Shown in pieces: positions 1 through 7,785 of a DNA stretch of 64,000 nt (position 1 is its first letter; every line of letters starts with the position of its first letter). The position numbers and the translations under genes were made by a program. The notes beneath the pieces were generated by a model. That model was not told the DNA's origin. It made no database searches and saw only the letters and a program-made list of their open reading frames with translations. Origin of the DNA: Longitalea arenae (GTDB lineage: Bacteria; Bacteroidota; Bacteroidia; Chitinophagales; Chitinophagaceae); the NCBI RefSeq assembly GCF_016924755.1, contig NZ_JAFFJX010000002.1, positions 868,001 to 932,000 of the forward strand, in the 5' to 3' direction.

Positions 1-10
1 AGGCAGCGGC

Positions 11-1108
11 ATGGAGCCGATAGAAGCAAGCGAAGCAGATCATTCACCGGCCGTTTATGTACAGGCACATACCGGTAATTACCAGCAAGGCCGCAAAGGA
101 ACAAAAATCACCCATATAGCCATTCATACAGCAGAGGGCAGTTATGCAGGCACCATTTCCTGGCTCAGGAATCCGAATGCACAGATGTCGGCCCATTATA
201 TCGTTCGCGCATCAGACGGCCAGATAACCCAACTGGTAAACGAAAACGATATGGCCTTACATGTTCAAAACGCCAATGCTTATTCAATTGGCGTGGAGCA
301 CGAAGGTTATATGGAACACGGTAATAAGTGGTATTCCGGTAACATGTACCGCGCTTCGGCTGCGCTGGTACGTGATATCTGTATCCGCCGTTCCATTGAT
401 GAGAAAGCCTGCTTCCGCGGACAGCCGGCGGCCGGCACTGATTTTCAGGCTGCCGGCATCCATATCAAAGGGCATCAGCATTACAGTGGTAATATGCACA
501 CTGATCCCGGCAAGTACTGGAACTGGACCCTGTATGCTGATCTGCTGCTGGATAAACAGGTAATGGAAATAAACAACGAAGCGGCCTTTACAACCATCCC
601 CAACGGCATTTACCGAATTACCAATGTGCACAGCAAAAAGGTGTTGAACACGCGGGACTGTTCAGGCCACCAGATGGCCAAACTCACGCAAAGTGCATGG
701 ATGGGCCGGAATTGCGAGCGCTGGCGTTTTGAATATGCGGGTGATGGCTGGTACAAGATCACCAGCCTGCTGAGCGGCCGGGCGCTGGATGTACCGGGCG
801 GCACTAAGGAAAATGTACAGATCTACTTAAAAGACAGTAAAGACCAGGATGGTCAGTTATGGCGTTTGCTGGAAGCGGGCAGTAAAGGCGAGCTGCGCCT
901 GGTAAATAAAGCCAGCGGCAAATCGCTTGACGTATTTGGCGGTTCTGTCAATAATGGCGCTGCGATCCTGCAAACGGCCTGGACGGGTAAAAGCCGCCAG
1001 AAGTGGACGATAGCCGCTGTACAGGCCAATGAACTCACTGAAGAAGACAGCAATCGATTCAGGAAGGTGCAGCTCGATACAACGGAAGTCATTCCTGCAG
1101 GCAATTAA
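11..1108 (+). CDS. N-acetylmuramoyl-L-alanine amidase with ricin-type lectin domain (5' end uncertain)
   Basis: Residues about 30-180 match the Amidase_2 (PGRP/AmpD-type) fold. An IHTAEG strand carries the first zinc-ligand His (H39), then SAHYIV, then SIGVEHEG, and finally a GHQH...TDPGKYWNW segment that supplies the remaining ligands. This family cleaves the amide bond between muramic acid and the stem peptide. Residues about 195-345 form a ricin-B/RICIN trefoil with repeated G..LDV and Q.W motifs, probably binding carbohydrate. No signal peptide is visible and the frame stays open to the left edge, so the ATG at 11 may be internal and the true N-terminus may lie outside the window. A secreted or surface cell-wall hydrolase is the likeliest role. 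A T6SS effector role is possible, but nothing here supports it directly because the T6SS genes lie 25 kb away. Confidence 0.85.
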   Translation: MEPIEASEADHSPAVYVQAHTGNYQQGRKGTKITHIAIHTAEGSYAGTISWLRNPNAQMSAHYIVRASDGQITQLVNENDMALHVQNANAYSIGVEHEGYMEHGNKWYSGNMYRASAALVRDICIRRSIDEKACFRGQPAAGTDFQAAGIHIKGHQHYSGNMHTDPGKYWNWTLYADLLLDKQVMEINNEAAFTTIPNGIYRITNVHSKKVLNTRDCSGHQMAKLTQSAWMGRNCERWRFEYAGDGWYKITSLLSGRALDVPGGTKENVQIYLKDSKDQDGQLWRLLEAGSKGELRLVNKASGKSLDVFGGSVNNGAAILQTAWTGKSRQKWTIAAVQANELTEEDSNRFRKVQLDTTEVIPAGN

Positions 1109-1468
1109 AAAAGACGAAGGCCAGGCTGGTCAAATGGCCGGCTTTCACCAGCAGAAAAACAGGAGAGGAGTGCATTTTGTCAAACCGACACATATTCATA
1201 AAGCATTATATAACCGTTATAATGCCATCGATAAGCGGCGCAGCCAAGATCTAAGCATTTTCTAATCTCTCCGGCAACAGGTTTCTTCAGGCTTGATGCT
1301 GATCGTTTTAGATCCAAGCAATCCTATAAATTTCAACAACAATGGGTGTGGATGGAGTGATCCGCACCAATGTTGTTAAATTTTTTTTTATCTAGTGCCT
1401 AAGTTTTCATACCTTTGCAATCCCGTCTATTTTTTAAAACCTGAAAAGCTTATACAAAAACCTTCGGC
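1109..1468. other. Intergenic region, no gene
   Basis: This gap holds no convincing coding sequence. A 78-codon open frame overlapping the amidase end has no family features. The right end carries the promoter-like box described separately. Confidence 0.6.
1410..1417 (+). promoter_or_regulatory. Bacteroidetes -7 box (TACCTTTG)
   Basis: TACCTTTG fits the Bacteroidetes TAnnTTTG -7 consensus and lies 51 bases before the ATG at 1469, in an AT-rich tract. No well-spaced TTG -33 box was found, so this is a partial match. Confidence 0.5.
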
Positions 1469-1915
1469 ATGTCGCAAAATTTGTTAGAAAAGCTTCAATT
1501 ACAGGAAGAAAAAAACGTGTTAATCCAGGGTTTACCTTCCTCAATCGAGAAGCAATTTGCCAAATTATCGTTTGCCAAAAATGTAACACCACTGTTAAAA
1601 ACCCGTAAGATCGACTTTGCTCTGGTGTTTGCAGTAAACGAAAATCAACTGAACTGCATTTTAAGGGATGTTCTTCCCGCCCTTCAGGAAGGAGGCAAAT
1701 TCTGGATCGCTTATCCAAAAAGCACGTCCAAAATTGCTACCGATCTGAACCGGGTATGTAGTTGGGATGGCGTTAGGAACGCAGGCTTTGATAACGCTGA
1801 TGAAGTGGCTTTGGACCATGTATGGACCGCAGTAAGGTTCAACAAGGCTGTAGCTACCGCAAAAGCTGGCGGCAGAAAAAGAGTGGTTGCTCCTGCTCCG
1901 GCAATGGTTGACTAA
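1469..1915 (+). CDS. Conserved hypothetical protein, 148 aa
   Basis: This is a soluble 148-residue protein without signal peptide or membrane segment. The layout is alternating strands and helices: a short hydrophobic strand (NVLIQGLP), a second (DFALVFAV), then LPALQEGGKFWIAYPKS. That resembles the Rossmann-like core of small methyltransferase-like or DUF3052-like proteins, but it has no glycine-rich SAM loop. The tail is Lys/Arg/Ala/Pro-rich. It has its own -7 box and a strong hairpin after it, so it is probably a monocistronic unit. I cannot assign a function. Confidence 0.75.
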   Translation: MSQNLLEKLQLQEEKNVLIQGLPSSIEKQFAKLSFAKNVTPLLKTRKIDFALVFAVNENQLNCILRDVLPALQEGGKFWIAYPKSTSKIATDLNRVCSWDGVRNAGFDNADEVALDHVWTAVRFNKAVATAKAGGRKRVVAPAPAMVD

Positions 1916-1980
1916 TTTTCCCGTGCATTATTTACATGTATGTAAACTGTCTCATCACGACAGCTAATTAAATTTATTGC

Positions 1981-2015
1981 TTAACCCCGGCCGGCTATGC
2001 CAGCGCCGGGGTTAA
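1981..2015. terminator. Strong hairpin after the 148-aa gene
   Basis: An 11-bp perfect GC-rich stem (TTAACCCCGGC / GCCGGGGTTAA) with a 13-base loop lies 66 bases after the stop codon. Both flanks are T/A-rich but there is no long T run, so it could act on either strand between the convergent genes. Confidence 0.6.
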
Positions 2016-2189
2016 TTCGTCTTAAGAAAGGCATAAAAGGCAACAAGCCATAAAGGCCAAAGGCGCCAGTTGACATTTCGGAACACCGCACATTATCGGA
2101 AACTGCAAGATGCAGGCATAAAATGTTGCGCTATTACCGGCGATTCCGGATTTCAGTCTGAAGTGTTCAGGATTCACCTTTAAGCCGTA

Positions 2190-4193
2190 TTATAATTTCT
2201 TGAACACACTGCCGGTGAGCTTCGTTATTTCCATTTCCATTTCCTTGATGTGCAAATGGGGGGGCAATAGTTCCAAAAACTTCTCGTACGTATTGTTGGT
2301 CTCCAGGTCGGCCTGGTTCTGCTCGAGTAATCGTTTGATCTTTTTCAACTTGAGGTATTGCAGGGTAGACACTACATCGTCTTTAAAGGTTTTTTCATCT
2401 TTCATCAGGGCTTTGTGCTTGTAGTCGATCCCCAGGTATTTTCTAAAACCCTGCTCAAGGGAAGCAAAAGCCTGTTTCTCTGCCGTCCAGTGTTCGCTTA
2501 ATTCATAAGGAGTGTTTAAAATAGAAACCACCAGTGTGCTAACCTGGTTCTCCTGTGAGAACACAAAATCCTTATCGGTTGGTTCGCGCATTTCACTTAA
2601 CATTTCGCGGTACAGGTTCAGTACCCTCACCACCGCCTGGTTCTCGATCATTTCTTCCGCAATATCCTGTGAAAAAATATAGTCTGCTATCTTCATTTGA
2701 TCATCCCAGGCTTTCATGCCATGTTCCAGCAATACCTTTACCAATGCTTTCTCCTGCAATTCGTCTTTGAAGATCAGGTTAAAGCTTTCATCACTGTAAT
2801 CCGCGGCGGCCCCACGCATGGCATTGTCATCATATTGTTGCTCATGATCAACGGGCAGTTGTTTACTTTCATCCTTCGCAATTTTTTCGCGGATGAATTT
2901 ATTTACCAGGTTCACAAGGCCGCCTTCTTCAATCCGCAACAACTCAGCACACTTCTTTATATAGTCCTGCTGTTTGGTAAAATCTTCCAGCTTATTGATC
3001 TTGGCAATGGTTTCCGCCACCTGGTTCACAACGACGGCTTTTTTATTTGCATCATTGCCAACATCCTTCATTTGTACTTCCAACTGAAATAAAATGAAGT
3101 CCTTTTTATTCTTGTCGATAAACTCGCGGAAGGCAGCGGCGCCTACCTTATGCACATAACTATCGGGGTCTTCTTTGTCGGGGATCAGCACCAGCTTAAC
3201 ATTCAATCCTTCTTCCAATGCCATATCCAGTCCGCGTAAAGCCGCTTTTACCCCTGCCGCATCACCATCATAAATGATCGTAAGATTGTTGGTGTATTTT
3301 TTAATGAGCCGCAGCTGGTCCATCGTTAGCGAAGTACCACCCGAAGCTACCACATTCTCTATACCTGCCTGGTGCAGGGAGATCACATCGGTATATCCTT
3401 CCACCAGCAAACATTCATCGTATTTATCAATGGCCTGCCGGGCGAAATAAGTGCCATAGAGGATCTTGCTTTTTATATAGACTTCGTTCTCCGGCGTGTT
3501 GATATACTTGGGCGCTTTATCGCTTTTACCAATGATCCGCGCCCCGAAACCGATCACCTTACCCGTTTGGTTATGTACGGGAAAAATGATCCTGCCGCGA
3601 TAATTATCGAATGGTTTTCCATCCCGCACCACTACCAGTCCGCTTTTTTGCAAATACTCGAGCGTATATTGGGCGGCCAGCGCCGTTTGGGCAAAGGCAT
3701 CCCGGGTTTGCAAACAGTAACCCAGCTGAAAGCGCTCGATGATCTCTTCGCGAAAACCGCGTTCTTTCAAATAGCTTAAACCGATCGCCTGGCCTTCTTC
3801 GCTTCGCAAGAGATTTTCAGAGAAATACTGCCGCGCAAAATTGTTCAGGATGAATAAACTGTCGGCTGTCTGCTGCAATTGCTTCACTTCCGGGCTTACA
3901 GCCGTTTCTTCCACTTCCACATTGTATTTGGCAGCCAGCCAGCGCAATGCTTCCACATAAGAATATTTCTCATGCTCCATAATGAAGCTGATGGTATTGC
4001 CGCTGCGGCCGCAACCAAAACATTTGTAAATTTCCTTTGCCGGTGAAACGGTGAAAGAGGGGGTCTTTTCACCATGAAAAGGGCAAAGCCCCAAATAGTT
4101 TGCGCCTCTCTTCTTCAGTTTTATAAAGCTGCCAACGATCTCAATGATATCTATCCGGCTAAGGATCTGTTGTATGGTTTGCTGACTGATCAT
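2190..4193 (-). CDS. dnaG: DNA primase DnaG
   Basis: DnaG makes RNA primers at the replication fork together with the replicative helicase. The N-terminus has a CHC2 zinc ribbon (counting from a TTG three codons upstream: C40, H43, C61, C64; CPFHGEKTPSF ... CFGCG). The catalytic Toprim domain follows at about 260-345 with LLVEGYTDV and the acidic IIYDGDAAG motif. The C-terminal third is the helicase-binding region. Length (667 aa) is usual for the family. I chose the ATG at 4193 over the TTG at 4202, because a perfect TAnnTTTG promoter box ends only six bases before this ATG and the TTG lies partly inside it. The mRNA may therefore be leaderless. Confidence 0.95.
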   Translation of the reverse strand: MISQQTIQQILSRIDIIEIVGSFIKLKKRGANYLGLCPFHGEKTPSFTVSPAKEIYKCFGCGRSGNTISFIMEHEKYSYVEALRWLAAKYNVEVEETAVSPEVKQLQQTADSLFILNNFARQYFSENLLRSEEGQAIGLSYLKERGFREEIIERFQLGYCLQTRDAFAQTALAAQYTLEYLQKSGLVVVRDGKPFDNYRGRIIFPVHNQTGKVIGFGARIIGKSDKAPKYINTPENEVYIKSKILYGTYFARQAIDKYDECLLVEGYTDVISLHQAGIENVVASGGTSLTMDQLRLIKKYTNNLTIIYDGDAAGVKAALRGLDMALEEGLNVKLVLIPDKEDPDSYVHKVGAAAFREFIDKNKKDFILFQLEVQMKDVGNDANKKAVVVNQVAETIAKINKLEDFTKQQDYIKKCAELLRIEEGGLVNLVNKFIREKIAKDESKQLPVDHEQQYDDNAMRGAAADYSDESFNLIFKDELQEKALVKVLLEHGMKAWDDQMKIADYIFSQDIAEEMIENQAVVRVLNLYREMLSEMREPTDKDFVFSQENQVSTLVVSILNTPYELSEHWTAEKQAFASLEQGFRKYLGIDYKHKALMKDEKTFKDDVVSTLQYLKLKKIKRLLEQNQADLETNNTYEKFLELLPPHLHIKEMEMEITKLTGSVFKKL

Positions 4194-4199
4194 CAGCGG

Positions 4200-4207
4200 C
4201 AAATTTA
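4200..4207 (-). promoter_or_regulatory. -7 promoter box of dnaG (TAAATTTG)
   Basis: On the reverse strand TAAATTTG matches TAnnTTTG and ends six bases before the dnaG ATG at 4193. The expected transcription start falls at or next to the start codon. No well-spaced -33 TTG was seen. Confidence 0.5.
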
Positions 4208-4482
4208 AGGTTCAATTGACATTTAGGAGTAATTGATATGGAACAAGAAATGGGTGAGGCTGCAATTTGATGACTTACAGGTTATTGTATATATTCATTT
4301 CAGCAATGATCAGGAGTAATGTTGTAACAGTTAAGCGTTTAAGTTTTGGAGCAGTGCTAATTTTTATGGCCTTTCCCTGATTTTATCGCAAATCTTTCTT
4401 AAATTTAATTAACCACGCAATCAATACACCTTACCGACCAACTTGAGAAGCTCTTTATTTCTTCATTTATAAATTTTCTCCC

Positions 4483-4866
4483 ATGGTAACAACAGATATC
4501 GCACAGCTATCAAGAGAATGCAATGCCTGGAGGGAGACATTGCGTTCTTACCGAGACGAATTCGGTCAACTTAAAAACCGCCTCCAGGATCTTGCGGGGC
4601 ACCAAACCAACAGAGACGTACTCCTGGAAATTGAACACCTCGATAATCAGTTCCACATTCAGCTCATTAACATTCACGACCTCAAGCAAGCCATCAAATT
4701 TCACCACCGCAGGCTCGATCAGGAAATGGCAGAAAGTAATAATGGGCACCTGTCAGACGACACTACCACGGATCACGAAAGATTATACAACGACTATCAG
4801 CAACTCGAAAATACACTGCAGGAAGTAAAGCAGGAGTTTTCGCATTTTGCCAATCATATAGAATGA
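4483..4866 (+). CDS. Small coiled-coil hypothetical protein, 127 aa
   Basis: The 127-residue protein is almost entirely helical and charged, with heptad-like spacing of Leu/Ile (LKNRLQDLAGHQ, IEHLDNQFHIQLI, YQQLENTLQEVKQEF). It has no signal peptide and no transmembrane segment. This suggests a cytosolic coiled-coil or four-helix-bundle protein, but I recognise no named family. It stands alone, read away from dnaG and followed by a word-repeat element. AT-rich sequence precedes the ATG. Confidence 0.7.
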   Translation: MVTTDIAQLSRECNAWRETLRSYRDEFGQLKNRLQDLAGHQTNRDVLLEIEHLDNQFHIQLINIHDLKQAIKFHHRRLDQEMAESNNGHLSDDTTTDHERLYNDYQQLENTLQEVKQEFSHFANHIE

Positions 4867-4898
4867 TCACGGCAATAAAGAACCGGGCAGCAATGGCC

Positions 4899-5085
4899 GG
4901 TTAAGAAAGCCAGGCAATCGATTTTCGTTTTCAATTGCCTGATGCTAATGGCTTGCCGACGATAGAACGCAGCCGCATCCACCCTTTAAAACAGCCAATA
5001 CTTTATTGGCAATAGACAATTGGCAATTAGCAACTGCCAGTTAAGAAAACCAGGCAATAATGATACCTGTCAATTGCCTATTGCT
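4899..5085. repeat. Word-repeat element (CAATTGCC family), duplicated hairpin unit
   Basis: Two similar units of about 45 bp, starting near 4899 and 5038, share GTTAAGAAA(A/G)CCAGGCAAT followed by CAATTGCCT. In the first unit CAGGCAAT (4911-4918) and ATTGCCTG (4934-4941) form a perfect 8-bp stem. Between the units lie further ATTGGCAAT/CAATTGGCAATT words. The element fills most of the gap before the EF-G gene. Confidence 0.7.
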
Positions 5086-5207
5086 CTTTGTGTGTTACCA
5101 TTTCTATATTCCCCCTGAATACAGCCGAAAAAGTCCTGCGTACTCCCCAGGACCGCATCCATACCTTTTTAAAGCTACCTATTCTTCATTTTAAAAAATT
5201 GTTTGCT

Positions 5208-7343
5208 ATGGCTGAATTTGATACCTCACACGTAAAAAATGTAGTCTTGCTGGGCCATGCCGGCTGCGGTAAGACCACATTGGCGGAGTGTATGCTTTAT
5301 GAAGCAGGCCTCATTACCCGCCGCGGCACCATTGCCGAAAGAAATACCATCGGTGATTACCATGAACTGGAACAGGAACGTGGTAACTCCATCTTCTCCA
5401 AATTAATGCATACCAAATGGCGGGGGTATAAGATTAATATCATCGATACGCCCGGTTACGACGATTTTGTGGGCGAAGTGATCTCGGCCCTGCGCGTGGC
5501 CGATACCGGCGTCATGTTGCTCAATGCCGTCATGGGGGTTGAGGTTGGCACCGACATTATCTGGGAATACACGGAGCAATTTAAAACGCCCATGATCTTC
5601 GCCGTTAACAAACTCGACGAAGACAATGCTGATTTTGACAAGACCATTCGCGAAGCAAAAGCCCATTTCGGCAACAAGGTAGTGGTAGTACAATACCCGC
5701 GCCAGCAGGGAGCAGGCTTTCACGAGATCATCGATGTGCTTCGAATGACCATGTATAAATTCAAGGATACCGGCGGCAAACCTGAAAAGCTGCCCATACC
5801 CGAAGAAGAGCGTGAACGTGCCGACGAACTGCATAAAGAACTCATAGAGGCCGTAGCCAGCAACGATGAATCGCTTATGGAAAAATACTTCGACAAAGGT
5901 GAGCTGGATGAAGATGAAATGAAGAGCGGTATGAAAAAAGCCATGATCAACCACGACCTGTTTCCTTTGTTCTGCCTTTCGGCCGAACGGAATATGGGCA
6001 GCGGCCGTTTAATGGGTTTTATCGACAATGTATGTCCCAGCGCCAATGAAATGCCGCCGCAAACCACCAGGAGCGGGCAGTCCCTACCATGTGAAGCAAA
6101 CGGTCCCGCTTGTCTATTCATATTTAAAACCATCAGTGAACCCCATGTGGGCGATCTCTCCTTCTTTAAAGTGTATTCAGGTACTGTACAAAGCGGTATG
6201 GAGCTGGAAAACGAAACCACCGGCGTTACAGAAAAGTTGAACCAGTTATTCCTGGTAGAAGGGAATAAACGCACCAACATTTCCGAACTGGTGGCCGGCG
6301 ACATCGGCGCAACCCTGAAATTAAAGAATACCCATGTTAATAATACCCTGCATGTAAGAGGCAAAAACATCGAGCTGAACTCCATCGAATTTCCACCGCC
6401 CAATATGAGCGTGGCCATAGAAACATTGAAAAAAGGCGAAGAGGAAAAACTGTCGCAGGCATTACACCAGCTAAGGGAAGAAGATCCCACCCTTATTGTG
6501 GAAGTGTCACCCGAACTGAAACAAACCCTGATCCATTGCCAGGGCGATATGCATCTGGCGGTGGCCAAATGGAAAATAGAGCATTTACATAAGGTAGAAG
6601 TAAAATTTGTAAAACCGCGCATTCCATACCGCGAAACCATTCGCCGGAGTGCCGAAGCCAATTACCGCCACAAAAAGCAGAGCGGGGGCGCCGGCCAGTT
6701 CGGCGAAGTGTTCATGCGTATTGAACCCTGGTACGAAGGCATGCCTGAACCTGCCGGATTAACAGTACGTGGCCGCGATGTGCATGATCTTGAGTGGGGC
6801 GGCAAACTGGTGTATTATAACTGTATTGTAGGAGGCGCCATCGACAACCGTTTTCAGCCTTCTATCTTAAAAGGGGTCATGGAAAAAATGCAAACAGGCC
6901 CGCTCACCGGCTCATATGTGCGCGATGTGCGGGTATCGGTTTATGACGGCAAAATGCACCCGGTTGACAGTAATGACATTTCTTTCAAGATCGCCGGTCT
7001 AATGGCCTTTAAACAGGCTTTCCAGCAAGCTGATCCGCAGATCCTGGAACCGGTGTACCAGGTGGATGTGCTTTGTCCCGACGACCTTACCGGCGCCGTT
7101 ATGGGCGACCTGCAAAGCCGCCGAGCCGTTGTAGAGGGCATCGATACCCAGGGCCATTTCCAGAAAGTGATCGCCAAAGTGCCGCTGGCTGAAATGGACG
7201 GCTATTCTTCATCTCTCCGCTCCATCACCCAGGGCCGCGCCAAGTTCACGATGAAATTTTTTGATTACCTGCCTGTTCCATTCGAAGAGCAACGCAGGCT
7301 GATAGACGATTATTCAAAGACGGCGAAGGAAGAACTGGTGTAA
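5208..7343 (+). CDS. Elongation factor G paralogue with altered switch regions
   Basis: The full EF-G domain set is present: G domain with P-loop GHAGCGKTT (16-24) and NKLD, an OB-fold domain II, and domains III-V ending in the EF-G C-terminal fold, 711 aa in all. The start at 5208 gives MAEFDTSHVKNVVLLGH, directly aligned with EF-G N-termini; an upstream ATG at 5088 lies in repeat-like sequence. Two key elements deviate. Switch I reads RGNSI (58-62) instead of RGITI. Switch II reads DTPGYDDF instead of DTPGHVDF, so the His that positions the catalytic water is Tyr84. This points to a second, non-canonical EF-G (the EF-G2 type of Bacteroides) with slow or no GTP hydrolysis. A TACCTTTT tract about 40 bases upstream is a near-match to the -7 box. 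Confidence 0.9.
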   Translation: MAEFDTSHVKNVVLLGHAGCGKTTLAECMLYEAGLITRRGTIAERNTIGDYHELEQERGNSIFSKLMHTKWRGYKINIIDTPGYDDFVGEVISALRVADTGVMLLNAVMGVEVGTDIIWEYTEQFKTPMIFAVNKLDEDNADFDKTIREAKAHFGNKVVVVQYPRQQGAGFHEIIDVLRMTMYKFKDTGGKPEKLPIPEEERERADELHKELIEAVASNDESLMEKYFDKGELDEDEMKSGMKKAMINHDLFPLFCLSAERNMGSGRLMGFIDNVCPSANEMPPQTTRSGQSLPCEANGPACLFIFKTISEPHVGDLSFFKVYSGTVQSGMELENETTGVTEKLNQLFLVEGNKRTNISELVAGDIGATLKLKNTHVNNTLHVRGKNIELNSIEFPPPNMSVAIETLKKGEEEKLSQALHQLREEDPTLIVEVSPELKQTLIHCQGDMHLAVAKWKIEHLHKVEVKFVKPRIPYRETIRRSAEANYRHKKQSGGAGQFGEVFMRIEPWYEGMPEPAGLTVRGRDVHDLEWGGKLVYYNCIVGGAIDNRFQPSILKGVMEKMQTGPLTGSYVRDVRVSVYDGKMHPVDSNDISFKIAGLMAFKQAFQQADPQILEPVYQVDVLCPDDLTGAVMGDLQSRRAVVEGIDTQGHFQKVIAKVPLAEMDGYSSSLRSITQGRAKFTMKFFDYLPVPFEEQRRLIDDYSKTAKEELV

Positions 7344-7655
7344 CGATGTGTTGATGTGCTGATGTGCTGATTTGCTGATTTGCTAATGAAAACAAAATAC
7401 CAATGTGCTGATGTGCTGATGTGCTAATTAGCTAATGGAATACAAAATCCTGATTGGCTAAATATAATTTGATAATGTGATAATTCGATAATTGAATACA
7501 GGGTAGCGTACTTCCATCAGCAAATATCAAATCTGCACGCGGCGAGCAGGGTAGGCCGCGCGGAAGCACATCAGCACATTAGCTAATTAGCATATTAGCA
7601 CATCAGCTAATTAGCACATTAGCTAATTAGCAAATTAGCACATCAGCTAATTGCC
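7344..7655. repeat. Large word-repeat element, two opposed halves
   Basis: The left half (7344-7440) iterates GATGTGCTGATTTGCTAAT words. Then comes a GATAATTTGATAATGTGATAA block (7466-7492 is an exact 27-bp core found again near 58.3 and 62.0 kb). After a GC-rich spacer (7500-7560), the right half (7560-7655) iterates the complement, CACATTAGCTAATTAGC. The halves could pair over roughly 90 bases. It occupies most of the 442-bp gap between the EF-G and kinase genes; the rest shows no gene. Confidence 0.75.
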
Positions 7656-7785
7656 CATAGAACCAACTTGGCCCTAGCATATACGAATAGCTGCCCGCGG
7701 GCGGCTATTTTTTTTAAGAATATCCCTGGTTAATGTTGCCACGGAGAATACGGCCGCCTGTTATATAAAATTTTCATCTGAATTC

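Noticed and set aside
1029-1265. 78-codon open frame overlapping the amidase end
   Set aside because: It overlaps the lectin domain in another frame and shows no family features or promoter.
5720-6661. Long reverse-strand open frame (313 codons) inside the EF-G gene
   Set aside because: It is the antisense shadow of a strongly conserved gene, with Ser/Leu-rich content typical of such shadows.
7560-7655. Possible CRISPR array in the TTAGCACATTAG repeats
   Set aside because: The repeats are only 7-12 bases and vary from copy to copy. There are no regular unique spacers, no constant repeat of 24-37 bases and no cas genes.
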